Source of the DNA: Streptomyces chartreusis NRRL 3882
GTDB lineage: Bacteria; Actinomycetota; Actinomycetes; Streptomycetales; Streptomycetaceae
DNA: 64,000 nucleotides
Direction: 5' to 3'
NCBI RefSeq assembly: GCF_900236475.1
Contig: NZ_LT963352.1
Location: 3,922,501 to 3,986,500 of the forward strand
The translations under genes were made by a program, and so were the position numbers. The notes under the pieces were generated by a model, which saw only the letters and a list, made by a program, of their open reading frames with translations, did no database searches and was not told where the DNA came from. Of the stretch, positions 24,268 to 35,258 are shown in pieces; the stretch's first letter is position 1, and the number at the start of each line of letters is the position of its first letter.

Positions 24268-25617
24268 ATGAGGGGGCACTTCCGGCGCCTGGTCGCCACG
24301 GGCTTGGAGCGCGCGGGCATCCGCACGGGGCTCAGATGGAAGCTGAGCGCGGCCATCGCGCTGGTCGGGGCGCTGGTGGCGGTCGCGCTGAGCCTGGTCG
24401 TGCACAACGCCGCGCGGGTGTCGATGCTGGACAACGCACGCGACCTCGCCGACGAGCGCATCATGATCGCCCAGCGCAACTTCGAGCTGTCGGGGCGGAT
24501 GAACTTCCCCAACACCAAGATCGACGACCCGAACCTGCCGGCGGCGCTGCGGGAGCGGGTGGAGGCGGGCCAGCGGGCGACGTACGTGGCGGACCGGCCC
24601 GGTGACGTGCCTGACATATGGGCCGCCGTGCCGCTGAAGAACGGGCATGTGATGTCGCTGCACTCGGGCTTCACCGACCGCAGCTCGGACATCCTCCAGG
24701 ACCTCGACCAGGCCCTGATCATCGGCTCCATCGCGGTCGTCCTGGGCGGCAGCGCGCTCGGCGTGCTCATCGGCGGGCACCTCTCGCGGCGGCTGCGCAA
24801 GGCGGCCGTCGCGGCGAGCCAGCTCGCGGGCGGCGAGACGGACGTGCGCGTGCGGGACGCCATGGGCGGGGTCGTCCGGGACGAGACCGACGACCTGGCG
24901 AGCGCGGTGGACGCCATGGCGGACACGCTGCGGCAGCGGATCGAGGCCGAGCGGCGGGTCACCGCCGACATCGCGCACGAGCTGCGCACGCCGGTGACCG
25001 GCCTGCTGACCGCCGCCGAACTGCTGCCGCCGGGCCGCCCGACCGAACTGGTGCTGGACCGGGCGAAGGCGATGCGCACGCTCGTCGAGGACGTGCTGGA
25101 GGTGGCCCGGCTGGACGGGGCCTCGGAGCGGGCGGAGCTGCAGGACATCATGCTGGGCGAGTTCGTCGCCCGGCGGGTGGCGGCCAAGGACCCGGACGTC
25201 GAGGTGCGGATCGTGCACGAGTCGGAGGTCACCACCGACCCGCGGCGCCTGGAGCGGGTGCTGTTCAACCTGCTCGCCAACGCGGCCCGGCACGGCAAGC
25301 CGCCCATCGAGGTCACCGTCGAGGGCCGGGTCATCCGCGTCCGCGACCACGGCCCGGGCTTCCCCGAGGACCTGCTCGCCGAGGGACCGAGCCGCTTCCG
25401 CACCGGCAGCAAGGACCGGGCCGGGCACGGCCACGGCCTCGGCCTGACCATCGCCGCCGGACAGGCCCGGGTGCTGGGCGCCCGGCTGACTTTCCGGAAC
25501 GTGCGCACGCCGGGCGCGCCGGAGGGCGTACCGGCCGAGGGCGCGGTGGCGGTGCTGTGGCTGCCGGAGCACGCGCCGACGAACACGGGGAGCTATCCGA
25601 TGCTGCCGGGGTCGTAG
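24268..25617 (+). CDS. cseC: sensor histidine kinase CseC
   Basis: The 449-residue membrane kinase has transmembrane segments at about 27-46 and 148-170 flanking a 100-residue external sensor. A HAMP linker and the H-box ADIAHELRTPVTGLL with H237 follow, then an ATPase domain with NAARHGKPP, RDHGPGF and GHGLGLTIA. It senses envelope damage and phosphorylates CseB. It starts 9 bases after the cseB stop in the same operon. Confidence 0.93.
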   Translation: MRGHFRRLVATGLERAGIRTGLRWKLSAAIALVGALVAVALSLVVHNAARVSMLDNARDLADERIMIAQRNFELSGRMNFPNTKIDDPNLPAALRERVEAGQRATYVADRPGDVPDIWAAVPLKNGHVMSLHSGFTDRSSDILQDLDQALIIGSIAVVLGGSALGVLIGGHLSRRLRKAAVAASQLAGGETDVRVRDAMGGVVRDETDDLASAVDAMADTLRQRIEAERRVTADIAHELRTPVTGLLTAAELLPPGRPTELVLDRAKAMRTLVEDVLEVARLDGASERAELQDIMLGEFVARRVAAKDPDVEVRIVHESEVTTDPRRLERVLFNLLANAARHGKPPIEVTVEGRVIRVRDHGPGFPEDLLAEGPSRFRTGSKDRAGHGHGLGLTIAAGQARVLGARLTFRNVRTPGAPEGVPAEGAVAVLWLPEHAPTNTGSYPMLPGS

Positions 25618-25644
25618 ACCGTCGGGCCCAACAGACCTTCCCGA

Positions 25645-26091
25645 TCAGCAGGTCCAGTCCTGGTCGAGGTCGAGTCCGCCCTCCCGGGGCTGCGTGAAGG
25701 AGAACCAGTTGCCGGAGTCGTCACGGAACAGCGCCTCCGTGCCGTACGGGCGCTCCTGCGGCTCCTGGAGGAACTCCACGCCCCGGTCCTTGAGCTTCTT
25801 GTAGTCGCCGTGGATGTCGTCGGTGGTCAGCACGCCGGCGCCGAGCGCGCCCTTCGTCACCAGCTTCCGGAGCATCTCGGCGGACTCGGGGTCCATCGCG
25901 GGCCCGCCGGGCACCATCAGCGTGAGCTCCACGTCGGGCTGCTGCGGCGAGCCGACGGTGAGCCAGCGCATGCCGCCCTCACCCATGGTCATGTCCGTAC
26001 GGACCTCCAGGCCCAGTTTCTCCGTGTAGAACTCCTTGGCCCGGTCCTGGTCGAGGACCCAGACGGTCGAGATGGCGAGACCCTTGATCAT
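25645..26091 (-). CDS. VOC-family (glyoxalase-like) protein
   Basis: The 148-residue protein shows two beta-alpha-beta-beta-beta units typical of the VOC superfamily: VWVLDQDRAKEFYTEKLG near the start and DIHGDYKKLKDRGVEFLQEP later, ending FRDDSGNWFSF. Possible metal ligands are the histidine in DIHGDY and the glutamate in GTEALF. It may be a resistance or isomerase enzyme; the substrate is unknown. It lies 63 bases downstream of the AraC regulator on the same strand. Confidence 0.85.
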   Translation of the reverse strand: MIKGLAISTVWVLDQDRAKEFYTEKLGLEVRTDMTMGEGGMRWLTVGSPQQPDVELTLMVPGGPAMDPESAEMLRKLVTKGALGAGVLTTDDIHGDYKKLKDRGVEFLQEPQERPYGTEALFRDDSGNWFSFTQPREGGLDLDQDWTC

Positions 26092-26154
26092 GGTGCGCTC
26101 CTGCTGGTCGGCGGCCGGTCGGTGCTTGCCCTGCCACCGTAGGCAGCGGGGGTG

Positions 26155-26607
26155 TCAGCCCGCTTCTCCGGAATTGCGCTGTTGCCCCGTGCCGGAGCCG
26201 GTGGCGGCGCCGGGTGCCGGTCGGAAGCCGCCGGCCCACAGCATGGCGTAGCAGCCCGGTATGAGTGCCGCTCCGCGGCCCACGTGCTTCGTCCGGTACT
26301 CGCTGGGCGTCAGGCCGGTCCACGCCTTGAACCGGGCCGAGAACGTGCCGACGCTGCTGAAGCCGACCAGGTGGCAGATCTCCGTCACCGACAGGTTGGC
26401 GGTGCGCAGCAGGTCCTCGGCGCGCTCTATGCGGCGGTGCGTGAGGTACTGCCCGGGGGTCTCGCCGTACGCCTCCTTGAAGGCGCGGATGAAGTGATAC
26501 CGCGAGTACCCGGCGTGGGCGGCCACGGCGCGCAGGTCCAGGTCCGGATCGGCCCAGTCCCGGTCCATGGCGTCCTTGGCGAGGCGCACCTGCCGCATCT
26601 TGTCCAT
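26155..26607 (-). CDS. AraC-family transcriptional regulator, DNA-binding domain only
   Basis: The 150-residue protein (ATG at 26607) consists of a double helix-turn-helix AraC domain: LRAVAAHAGYSRYHFIRAFK then LSVTEICHLVGFSSVGTFSA and WTGLTPSEYR. There is no sensory domain. It probably regulates the VOC gene that follows. The C-terminal 30 residues are Gly/Ala-rich. Confidence 0.85.
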   Translation of the reverse strand: MDKMRQVRLAKDAMDRDWADPDLDLRAVAAHAGYSRYHFIRAFKEAYGETPGQYLTHRRIERAEDLLRTANLSVTEICHLVGFSSVGTFSARFKAWTGLTPSEYRTKHVGRGAALIPGCYAMLWAGGFRPAPGAATGSGTGQQRNSGEAG

Positions 26608-26662
26608 GGATCCGATGGTGGCACGGGGGTCTGACAACGGCCCCGGATCACGGCCGGGCACG

Positions 26663-26699
26663 ACGAGGCCCCCGGGGCGGACAACCCCGGGGGCCTCGT
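26663..26699 (-). terminator. strong hairpin terminator downstream of the MFS gene
   Basis: Two perfectly complementary 15-base arms (26663-26677 and 26685-26699) enclose the loop CGGACAA. It lies 9 bases after the MFS stop codon (minus strand) and upstream of the AraC start, isolating the two units. No T run follows. Confidence 0.85.
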
Positions 26700-26708
26700 G
26701 CGGTCCGG

Positions 26709-28298
26709 TCAGACGGTCTCCGCCACGGGCGGCTGTGCCGCCGGGGCGTCCGGCTCGTCCTTCGCCTTCGGTCCCGCCCCCTTGAGCGGGACCTCCTTGA
26801 CGAACACGGCCGCCGCCAGGGCGAACACCGCCACCACGGCACCCAGCAGGAACGCCGAGTGCGTGCCCGCCGAGACCGCGTGCTGGTACGCCTCCCGGGC
26901 CAGTACCGGAAGCTTCTCCAGGCTCTTCGCGTCGAGCTGCGCCGACTGCTCTGTCACCTTGGAGCCCAGTGCACCGGCCCGCTCGGACATGACGTCCTGC
27001 ACGCGGTTGTTGAACAGCGCGCCCATGATCGCGACGCCGAAGGAGGAGCCGAGGGTGCGGAAGAGGGTGGTCGACGAGGACGCGACGCCCATGTCCTTCA
27101 TCTCCACGCTGTTCTGCGCGACCAGCATGGTGATCTGCATCAGGCAGCCCATGCCGAACCCGACCACGGCCATGAAGACACCGGACGTGACGCGCGAGGT
27201 CCCCGTGTCCATCGTGGACAGCAGGTAGAGACCGACGGTCATCAGGACGCTGCCGAGAATCGGGAACACCTTGTACCGGCCGGTGTTCGTGGTGACCCGG
27301 CCGGCGACCATCGAGGTCACCAGCATCGCGCCGAGCATCGGCAGGAGCAGCAGCCCGGAGTTCGTCGCGGAGGCGCCCTGCACGGACTGCTGGTACAGCG
27401 GCAGGAACAGCGTCGCGCCGAACATCACGAAGCCCGTGATGAAGCCGATGACCGACATCAGCGTGAAGTTGCGGCTGCGGAAGATGTGCAGCGGAACCAC
27501 CGGCTCGGCCGCCTTGGTCTGCCAGAACGCGAAGCCGACGAGAGCCGCGACACCGATGCCGATCAGCTCCATGATCCGCGCGGAGCTCCAGGCGTACTCC
27601 GTGCCGCCCCAGGTGGTGACCAGCACGATCGCGGTGATGCCGACGGTCAGCAGGGCAGCGCCCAGGTAGTCGATCCGCGCCTCGGACCGCTTCTTGGGCA
27701 GGTGCAGCACGGCGCTGACGGCGACCAGCGCGACCACGCCGAGCGGCAGGTTGATGTAGAACGCCCAGCGCCAGCCCCAGTTGTCGGTGATCGTGCCGCC
27801 GACCAGCGGGCCGCCGATCATCGCCAGCGCCATGACGCCGGCCATCATGCCCTGGTACTTGCCGCGCTCCCGGGGCGGGATCAGGTCACCGATGATCGCC
27901 ATGACGCCCACCATCAGGCCGCCGGCACCAAGACCCTGGACGGCACGGAAGCCGATCAGCTCGCCCATGTTCTGGGCCATGCCGCTGAGCGCCGAGCCGA
28001 TCAGGAAGATGACGATGGACGACAGGAACGTGCCCTTGCGGCCGTACATGTCGCCGAGCTTGCCCCACAGCGGGGTGGAGGCCGCGGTCGCGAGCGTGTA
28101 CGCGGTGACCACCCACGAGAGGTGTTCGAGGCCGCCCAGCTCACCCACGATCGTCGGCATCGCCGTACCGATGATCATGTTGTCGAGCATCGCGAGCATC
28201 ATCGCGATCATCAGCGCGAGCAGGACGACCCGCACGCTCTTCGGCTGTTTCCCCCCGGTGTCGGCGCCGACCGCCGGCGTGTCCGTCGTGTCCGCCAT
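26709..28298 (-). CDS. MFS multidrug efflux transporter (DHA2/EmrB type)
   Basis: The 529-residue protein has 14 predicted membrane helices. Typical motifs are LDNMIIGTAMPTIVGEL in helix 1, the cytoplasmic loop GKLGDMYGRKG (motif A), GAGGLMVGVMAIIGDLIPP and the motif C-like GMMAGVMALAMIGGPLVGG. It would export drugs or toxic metabolites with the proton gradient. It is divergent from a TetR gene that very likely represses it. Confidence 0.92.
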   Translation of the reverse strand: MADTTDTPAVGADTGGKQPKSVRVVLLALMIAMMLAMLDNMIIGTAMPTIVGELGGLEHLSWVVTAYTLATAASTPLWGKLGDMYGRKGTFLSSIVIFLIGSALSGMAQNMGELIGFRAVQGLGAGGLMVGVMAIIGDLIPPRERGKYQGMMAGVMALAMIGGPLVGGTITDNWGWRWAFYINLPLGVVALVAVSAVLHLPKKRSEARIDYLGAALLTVGITAIVLVTTWGGTEYAWSSARIMELIGIGVAALVGFAFWQTKAAEPVVPLHIFRSRNFTLMSVIGFITGFVMFGATLFLPLYQQSVQGASATNSGLLLLPMLGAMLVTSMVAGRVTTNTGRYKVFPILGSVLMTVGLYLLSTMDTGTSRVTSGVFMAVVGFGMGCLMQITMLVAQNSVEMKDMGVASSSTTLFRTLGSSFGVAIMGALFNNRVQDVMSERAGALGSKVTEQSAQLDAKSLEKLPVLAREAYQHAVSAGTHSAFLLGAVVAVFALAAAVFVKEVPLKGAGPKAKDEPDAPAAQPPVAETV

Positions 28299-28325
28299 TG
28301 CTTTCCCACTCCCCCAGCTACTGCT

Positions 28326-28395
28326 ACTTACTTGCCGACCGGCTAGTGACTACACTCGGAAGCTAGCCGCGGAACTAGCCGGGCGTCAAGTAAGT
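28326..28395. promoter_or_regulatory. operator region between MFS and TetR genes
   Basis: Nine-base inverted copies ACTTACTTG (28326-28334) and CAAGTAAGT (28387-28395) flank the divergent promoter region. Between them, CTAGCCG-type motifs recur (GGCTAGTG, GCTAGCCG, ACTAGCCG). These are probably sites for the TetR repressor acting on both genes. Confidence 0.5.
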
Positions 28396-28422
28396 TTTAT
28401 GGAAAGGGAGCGGCGTAGGAGG

Positions 28423-29019
28423 ATGGGCGGCACCATGGACGGCACCAGGCAGCGGCGCCGCGGGGACACCCGCCAGCGCATCCAGGACGTGGCCCTCGAA
28501 CTCTTCGCCGAGCAGGGCTACGAGAAGACCTCTCTGCGCGAGATCGCGGAACGCCTGGAGGTCACCAAGGCGGCGCTCTACTACCACTTCAAGACCAAGG
28601 AAGAGATCCTCGTCAGCATCTTCGAGGACCTCACGAAGCCGATCGAGGAACTGATCGAGTGGGGGCGGCAGCAGCCGCACACGCTCGACACCAAGCAGGA
28701 GATCATCCGCCGTTACGCGGAGACCCTGTCCGGCGCCGCGCCACTGTTCCGCTTCATGCACGACAACCAGGCGACGGTGCGGGAGCTGCGGATCGGCGAC
28801 TCCTTCAAGGAGCGCATCCGCGGCCTGCGCGACATCATCATCGACCCGGAGGCCGACCTGGTCGACCAGGTCCGCTGCGTCAGCGCGATCTTCACGCTGC
28901 ACGCCGGGATGTTCCTGCTCCAGGACCTGGAAGGCGACCCCGAGGACAAGAACAAAGCCGTCCTCGAGGTCGCCACGGACCTGGTGACCCGGGCCCACGA
29001 AGGAGCTCGGGGCTCCTAG
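28423..29019 (+). CDS. TetR-family repressor, likely of the MFS pump
   Basis: The 198-residue protein has an N-terminal helix-turn-helix (TRQRIQDVALELFAEQGYEK then LREIAERLEVTKAALYYHF) and a helical ligand pocket. ATG codons at 28399, 28423 and 28435 are all in frame. AGGAGG at 28417-28422 touches the second and is 12 bases from the third, so 28435 is equally possible. Divergent placement indicates it controls the pump and itself. It converges with the M23 gene with a 16-base gap. Confidence 0.88.
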   Translation: MGGTMDGTRQRRRGDTRQRIQDVALELFAEQGYEKTSLREIAERLEVTKAALYYHFKTKEEILVSIFEDLTKPIEELIEWGRQQPHTLDTKQEIIRRYAETLSGAAPLFRFMHDNQATVRELRIGDSFKERIRGLRDIIIDPEADLVDQVRCVSAIFTLHAGMFLLQDLEGDPEDKNKAVLEVATDLVTRAHEGARGS

Positions 29020-29035
29020 GGCCTGTCCGGGATCG

Positions 29036-29746
29036 TCAGACCTTGACGCCCTTGGCGCGCAGGAACTTCACCGGGTCGACCGCCGAGCCGTAGTTCGGGG
29101 TCGTACGGATCTCGAAGTGCAGGTGCGGACCGCTCGAGTTACCGGTGTTGCCGGACCGGGCTATCTCCTGGCCGGTCTTGACGACCTGGCCGATCCTCAC
29201 CTCGACCTTCGACAGGTGGGCGTACTGCGAGTACGTGCCGTTGCCGTGCTTGATCACGACGGCGTTGCCGTACGCGGGGCCGTCACCGGCGCCGTTGCCA
29301 CCGGCCTTGACGACGGTGCCGCCATGGGCGGCGACGACCTTGGTGCCGCTCGGCACGGCGAAGTCCTGCCCGCTGTGGGTGGACTGCCACATGCCGCCGC
29401 TCTGGGCGAAGCCCGCGGAGAGCTTGTACTTCTTCACCGGGTCGACCCAGGACGGCTTGGCCTTCTTGGCGGCCTTCTTCACGGCGGCCTTCTCGGCGGC
29501 GGCCTTCTTCGCGGCGGCGGCCTTGGCGGCCTTCTCGGCCTTCGCGGCCTCGACCTTGGCGATCTTGGCCTGGGCGGCGGCCTGCGCCTGGACGGCACTG
29601 GCGGCACCCGTCGCGGCCGTGGTGTCGGCGGCGGACGCGACCCCGGCCCCCAGTGCGACCGAGACACCGAGGCCGGCGGCCAGCACGGTCGCACGGGTGC
29701 GGAGCTGGGACGTACGGGAAGAACGGGACGTGACGCGCTGGGACAT
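29036..29746 (-). CDS. secreted M23 (LytM-type) peptidoglycan endopeptidase
   Basis: The 236-residue protein has a signal peptide (cleavage near ASA-A, residue 39-40), an Ala/Lys-rich spacer (about 55-98) and an M23 metallopeptidase domain. The zinc ligands are H124 and D128 in HSGQDF and H210 in HLHFE, and H208 is also conserved. It cuts peptide cross-links in the cell wall. The ATG at 29746 has a GAGG site. A SigE-like promoter motif lies about 110 bases upstream, which would tie it to envelope stress. Confidence 0.92.
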   Translation of the reverse strand: MSQRVTSRSSRTSQLRTRATVLAAGLGVSVALGAGVASAADTTAATGAASAVQAQAAAQAKIAKVEAAKAEKAAKAAAAKKAAAEKAAVKKAAKKAKPSWVDPVKKYKLSAGFAQSGGMWQSTHSGQDFAVPSGTKVVAAHGGTVVKAGGNGAGDGPAYGNAVVIKHGNGTYSQYAHLSKVEVRIGQVVKTGQEIARSGNTGNSSGPHLHFEIRTTPNYGSAVDPVKFLRAKGVKV

Positions 29747-30186
29747 CGAAACCTCGCGTGGAAGGGGACGGAGAAAACCACCCGGCGCACAGTCGCTCGC
29801 CGAATGGCCATCCCTTGGTAACCCGAAGTCCGACAAACTCCCAAAAGCGTGATCTACGACAGAAGTTAGTAATTTCGTTCAGTGTTCTACGTCTCTTGAC
29901 ATGGCACTCATTCGGGATGAATCAGCCCACTACAGCCCAGTTCGCGCGGGCTCGCGAGGCAAGGATCCCTTTCCTCTCGGCCCGTTCAGCACTATTCCGG
30001 CTAGTAACGGACATATCGCCTGTGCGGCATGTCACCGGGGGCCCTCTTCAGCCATTCCGGAAATGTGGCGCACGCCTCTATGCGCCTACCGTCCGGTAAC
30101 CCTACGGTTCCCCTCGCGCCACCCTCGCGCATGAACATGCACACGACATGTTGGCAGCGTCACGGACGTGAGAGGACCCCCACGAC
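29747..30186. other. 440-base divergent regulatory gap
   Basis: No gene is supported here. The stretch has noticeably lower GC than its neighbours. It holds the M23 leader (29747 to about 29850), a SigE-like promoter on the minus strand and a TTGACA hexamer (29896-29901) on the plus strand, for which I see no good -10. I considered a c-di-AMP riboswitch for the M23 leader but could not match its conserved core. Confidence 0.5.
29855..29881 (-). promoter_or_regulatory. SigE-like ECF promoter for the M23 peptidase
   Basis: On the minus strand TGAACG is followed by 17 bases and CGTA. This fits the GAAC ... CGTA/CGTC pattern of ECF sigma factors of the SigE/SigW type. It would start transcription about 100 bases before the ATG. 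sigE lies in the same window. Confidence 0.5.
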
Positions 30187-30819
30187 ATGCAGACCCGACG
30201 CCCCTGGTTGCGCCGTGCATCAGTGACCGCCGTCGCGGCGGCCGCCCTCGTGGCGATGGCCGGACCGGCCGACGCCGCAGCGCCCTCCGGTGCCGCCACC
30301 GCGGTCTCCACGGCCGCCGCCGCAGACGTCGACTACGCGACCTGGCAGAAGGACTGCCAGGCGGTGATGGACCAGGCGCTGCCCTATCTGAAGCAGCGGA
30401 TCGCGGCCGCCAAGCCGGGCGAGAAGCAGGCGATCGTCTTCGACATCGACAACACCACGCTCGAGACCGACTTCGGCTTCAGCTACCCGCAGCCGGCTAA
30501 CAAGCCGGTCCTGGAGGCCGCCAGATACGCCCAGGAGCGCGGCGTGGCCCTGTTCTTCGTGACCGCCCGCCCGGACATCATCTACTCGTTCACCGAGTAC
30601 AACCTCAAGCAGGCCGGCTACCAGGTCTCCGGCCTCTACGTCCGGAACTTCATCGACCTCTTCAAGAACGTCGCCGAGTACAAGACGGCCCAGCGCGTCG
30701 ACGTCGAGAAGAAGGGCTACACGATCATCGCGAACATCGGCAACAGCGCCACCGACCTCTCCGGCGGCCACGCCGAGAAGACGTACAAGCTGCCGGACTA
30801 CGACGGGCAGCTGTCGTGA
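30187..30819 (+). CDS. secreted HAD-family acid phosphatase
   Basis: The 210-residue protein has a signal peptide (Arg-rich start, cleavage near ADA-A, residue 30) and an HAD fold with the nucleophile motif FDIDNTTLE (D86, D88). Later motifs are VTARPD and IGNSATDL. This matches the HAD subfamily IIIB acid phosphatases. It probably releases phosphate from external organic phosphates. It has its own promoter region in the long divergent gap. Confidence 0.87.
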   Translation: MQTRRPWLRRASVTAVAAAALVAMAGPADAAAPSGAATAVSTAAAADVDYATWQKDCQAVMDQALPYLKQRIAAAKPGEKQAIVFDIDNTTLETDFGFSYPQPANKPVLEAARYAQERGVALFFVTARPDIIYSFTEYNLKQAGYQVSGLYVRNFIDLFKNVAEYKTAQRVDVEKKGYTIIANIGNSATDLSGGHAEKTYKLPDYDGQLS

Positions 30820-30852
30820 CGCCGGGAGGTATACGCACCTAGGGCATGCGAA

Positions 30853-30882
30853 AGGGGCCGGTGCTTTTCAGCACCGGCCCCT
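30853..30882. terminator. shared terminator between phosphatase and clpC
   Basis: Thirteen-base arms 30853-30865 and 30870-30882 are exact reverse complements with loop TTTC. The hairpin is placed between two convergent genes. Confidence 0.85.
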
Positions 30883-30910
30883 CTCGTCGGACCTCATGCG
30901 GCCGGGACGC

Positions 30911-33436
<2,526 letters not shown>

Positions 33437-33866
33437 CGTTAATCGCTCCTCAGAGCGGTCAGGCAGTGGGGGGAACTTCCCCTCCCTGTCCTTCCGCAGC
33501 TTAGTCCCGCAAGCGGGGACCGCTCATTCCAACTGCCGACACCGTCCTTGGCCTCCTGACCCCGAACGCCGACATCTGCTCCAACCCGATGGTGCGAGAC
33601 GATGTTCCCGCAGGCCAGGCAGTTACCCCCTTCGCCAGTACGCCCATGGCGAACGTGAGACGGCCTTTCCTGCGTGTCGCCCCCTCCCACTAGGGATGTC
33701 TTACCCGTACGGACCGGAAGTCCATGCCGAGTGGCCCCGTCCCCTCCGCTACGGGCGAACAACCTTGCGCCTCCCCGTGCCCCCCACACGCCCCCCTTTC
33801 GACACTCTGTGCACGCACTACGCAACCCAGCGTAACCCGCATGCCCTTGCGGCTGTTGCACTTGGC
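33437..33866. other. 430-base clpC leader and promoter region
   Basis: No gene is supported between the clpC start and the next start. The region holds a short imperfect inverted repeat (GTCCCGC/GGGGAC near 33504-33520) and a ClgR box. The latter two thirds could encode an N-terminal extension of the downstream protein, but codon use is poor there. Confidence 0.45.
33637..33654. promoter_or_regulatory. ClgR operator upstream of clpC
   Basis: AGTACGCCCATGGCGAAC fits every position of the published actinobacterial ClgR consensus WNNWCGCYNANRGCGWWS, recalled from Corynebacterium work. It lies 201 bases before the clpC ATG. ClgR activates clpC, clpP and related protease genes in Streptomyces and Corynebacterium. 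Confidence 0.7.
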
Positions 33867-35249
33867 ATGTTCGGCGCCCCTCGCCCCGTCCCGCTCCCCC
33901 GCCGGCCGCCAGACGCGAGCTGTCGGGTCCGGCGGTGGTACGAGAACGAACTGGGCTGGCCGACGGTGCCCGGCGATCCCCTGCGGCTGGTGGTGGGGGT
34001 GCGCTACGACGTCCTGGACGTGCCGGCCGAGGCGGGCCACGCGGCCCTGCGCCGCCTGGCACCGGGCTCGCCGGTGGCCGTGCGGGGCGACCGGATGCGT
34101 CTCCTGGTGGCCGCCGGCACCGCGGAGGAACTGCCCGGGCTGCTGGAGTGGCTGGAGTGGGGAACACTGCCGCTCGACCTGACGGCGATCGGAGCGGGCG
34201 GCACGATGGAGGCGCCGCGACCGCCCGGGATGGATACGCCGCTGACACCCGAGAGGGGCGAGCGGCTTTGTCAGGGGGCGGGCGGGGCGCTGCCTCACGG
34301 GATGGGCGCGTCGTTCTGCCGGGGGACGCACGGCTCGGTGTCGGGCGAGAGGGGCGGGGCGCTGCCCTGCGAGACGGAGGGGTCGTCGCTCTTGCGCGAG
34401 GCGGGCGGCTCGGTGTCGGGCGAGAGGGGCGGGACGCTGCCGTGCGAGTGCGGCGGGACGCTGCCTTGCCGGACGGACGCGTCACTCTTGCGCGAGGCGG
34501 GCGGGACGCCGCCGTGCGAGAGGGGCGGGGCGGTGCCCGGCGAGACCGACGCGCTGCTGCCGCGCGGGACGGAGGGCTCGATGCGGCGCGAAACAGGCGG
34601 GCTGTCGACCGACGAGTGGGGCGGGATGCTGCCCTCCGAGACGGAGGCGTCGCTCCTGCGCGAGGCGGGCGGCTCGGTGTCGGGCGAGGCGGGCGGCTCG
34701 GTGTCGGGCGAGGCGGGCGGCTCGGTGTCGGGCGAGGCGGGCGGGGAGGCGGCCTACGGGAGGGGCGCTCCATCTCTCCGCGAGACGGGCGGCCCGATGC
34801 CGCCTGAAACGGGCGGGACGCTGCCCTGCGGGACAGAGGCGTCGCAGAGGCGTGAGGCGGGGAGCTCGGTGTCCCGCGAGAGGGGTGGGGCGGCGGCCTG
34901 TGAAGGGTTCATGGCGTCGGGCCCCGAGCGGGGCGGGCCGGTGTCCTGGCTGGCGTTCGCGCCGTCGGCCCCCGATGCGGACCGCGCGTTGCCCCCCGAG
35001 CCCGGCTTCGCCCGTGGCCGGCCGCTTCCCCTGGGCCGGTTCGGTTCCCAGGGGGCCGCTGTCTGGCTGCGGCCCCCCGAGCCGGGATGCGAGGTCGAGG
35101 CCTCGCTGCCGACGCTGTCGGCCTTGGGGGGCAGTGGAGACGCCCCCGATCTCGTACGGCTGGTGAACACGGTGGCCACACAGTGCCACCGGGTCCGGCT
35201 GCGGCGCGCGTGCGCCCAGCCACCGGCCTTGCGTGCGCAGGATCGGTAG
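33867..35249 (+). CDS. SCO3374-family protein with large internal repeat expansion
   Basis: The start I favour is ATG 33867 (460 residues). The ends resemble a conserved Streptomyces family known to me only by the S. coelicolor locus tag SCO3374: VRRWYENELGWPTVPGDPLRLVVG and YDVLDVPAEAG at the N-terminus, and QGAAVWLRPPEPGCEVEASLP and VATQCHRVRLRRA at the C-terminus. The family normally has, as I recall, about 220-250 residues. Here about 220 residues of eight-residue repeats such as AGGSVSGE and RGGTLPCE are inserted in frame between the halves. Function unknown; the N-terminal part faintly recalls primase-polymerase-like domains. Confidence 0.72.
   Translation: MFGAPRPVPLPRRPPDASCRVRRWYENELGWPTVPGDPLRLVVGVRYDVLDVPAEAGHAALRRLAPGSPVAVRGDRMRLLVAAGTAEELPGLLEWLEWGTLPLDLTAIGAGGTMEAPRPPGMDTPLTPERGERLCQGAGGALPHGMGASFCRGTHGSVSGERGGALPCETEGSSLLREAGGSVSGERGGTLPCECGGTLPCRTDASLLREAGGTPPCERGGAVPGETDALLPRGTEGSMRRETGGLSTDEWGGMLPSETEASLLREAGGSVSGEAGGSVSGEAGGSVSGEAGGEAAYGRGAPSLRETGGPMPPETGGTLPCGTEASQRREAGSSVSRERGGAAACEGFMASGPERGGPVSWLAFAPSAPDADRALPPEPGFARGRPLPLGRFGSQGAAVWLRPPEPGCEVEASLPTLSALGGSGDAPDLVRLVNTVATQCHRVRLRRACAQPPALRAQDR
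34251..34905 (+). repeat. 24-bp tandem repeat array inside a coding region
   Basis: About 26 degenerate 24-base units encode octapeptides of type (A/R/T)-G-G-x-x-x-x-E. Three neighbouring units near 34669-34740 are identical (AGGSVSGE), so expansion is recent there. All units keep the reading frame. Confidence 0.85.
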
Positions 35250-35258
35250 TGCCGCTGT

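Noticed and set aside
29747..29850. Possible c-di-AMP (ydaO) riboswitch before the M23 peptidase
   Set aside because: M23 genes can carry it, but I could not find its conserved blocks in the leader.
33439..34773. 444-codon Arg/Pro/Ser-rich frame opposite the repeat-bearing gene
   Set aside because: Mirror of the 24-bp repeats. The plus-strand frame has conserved-looking ends and good third-position GC.
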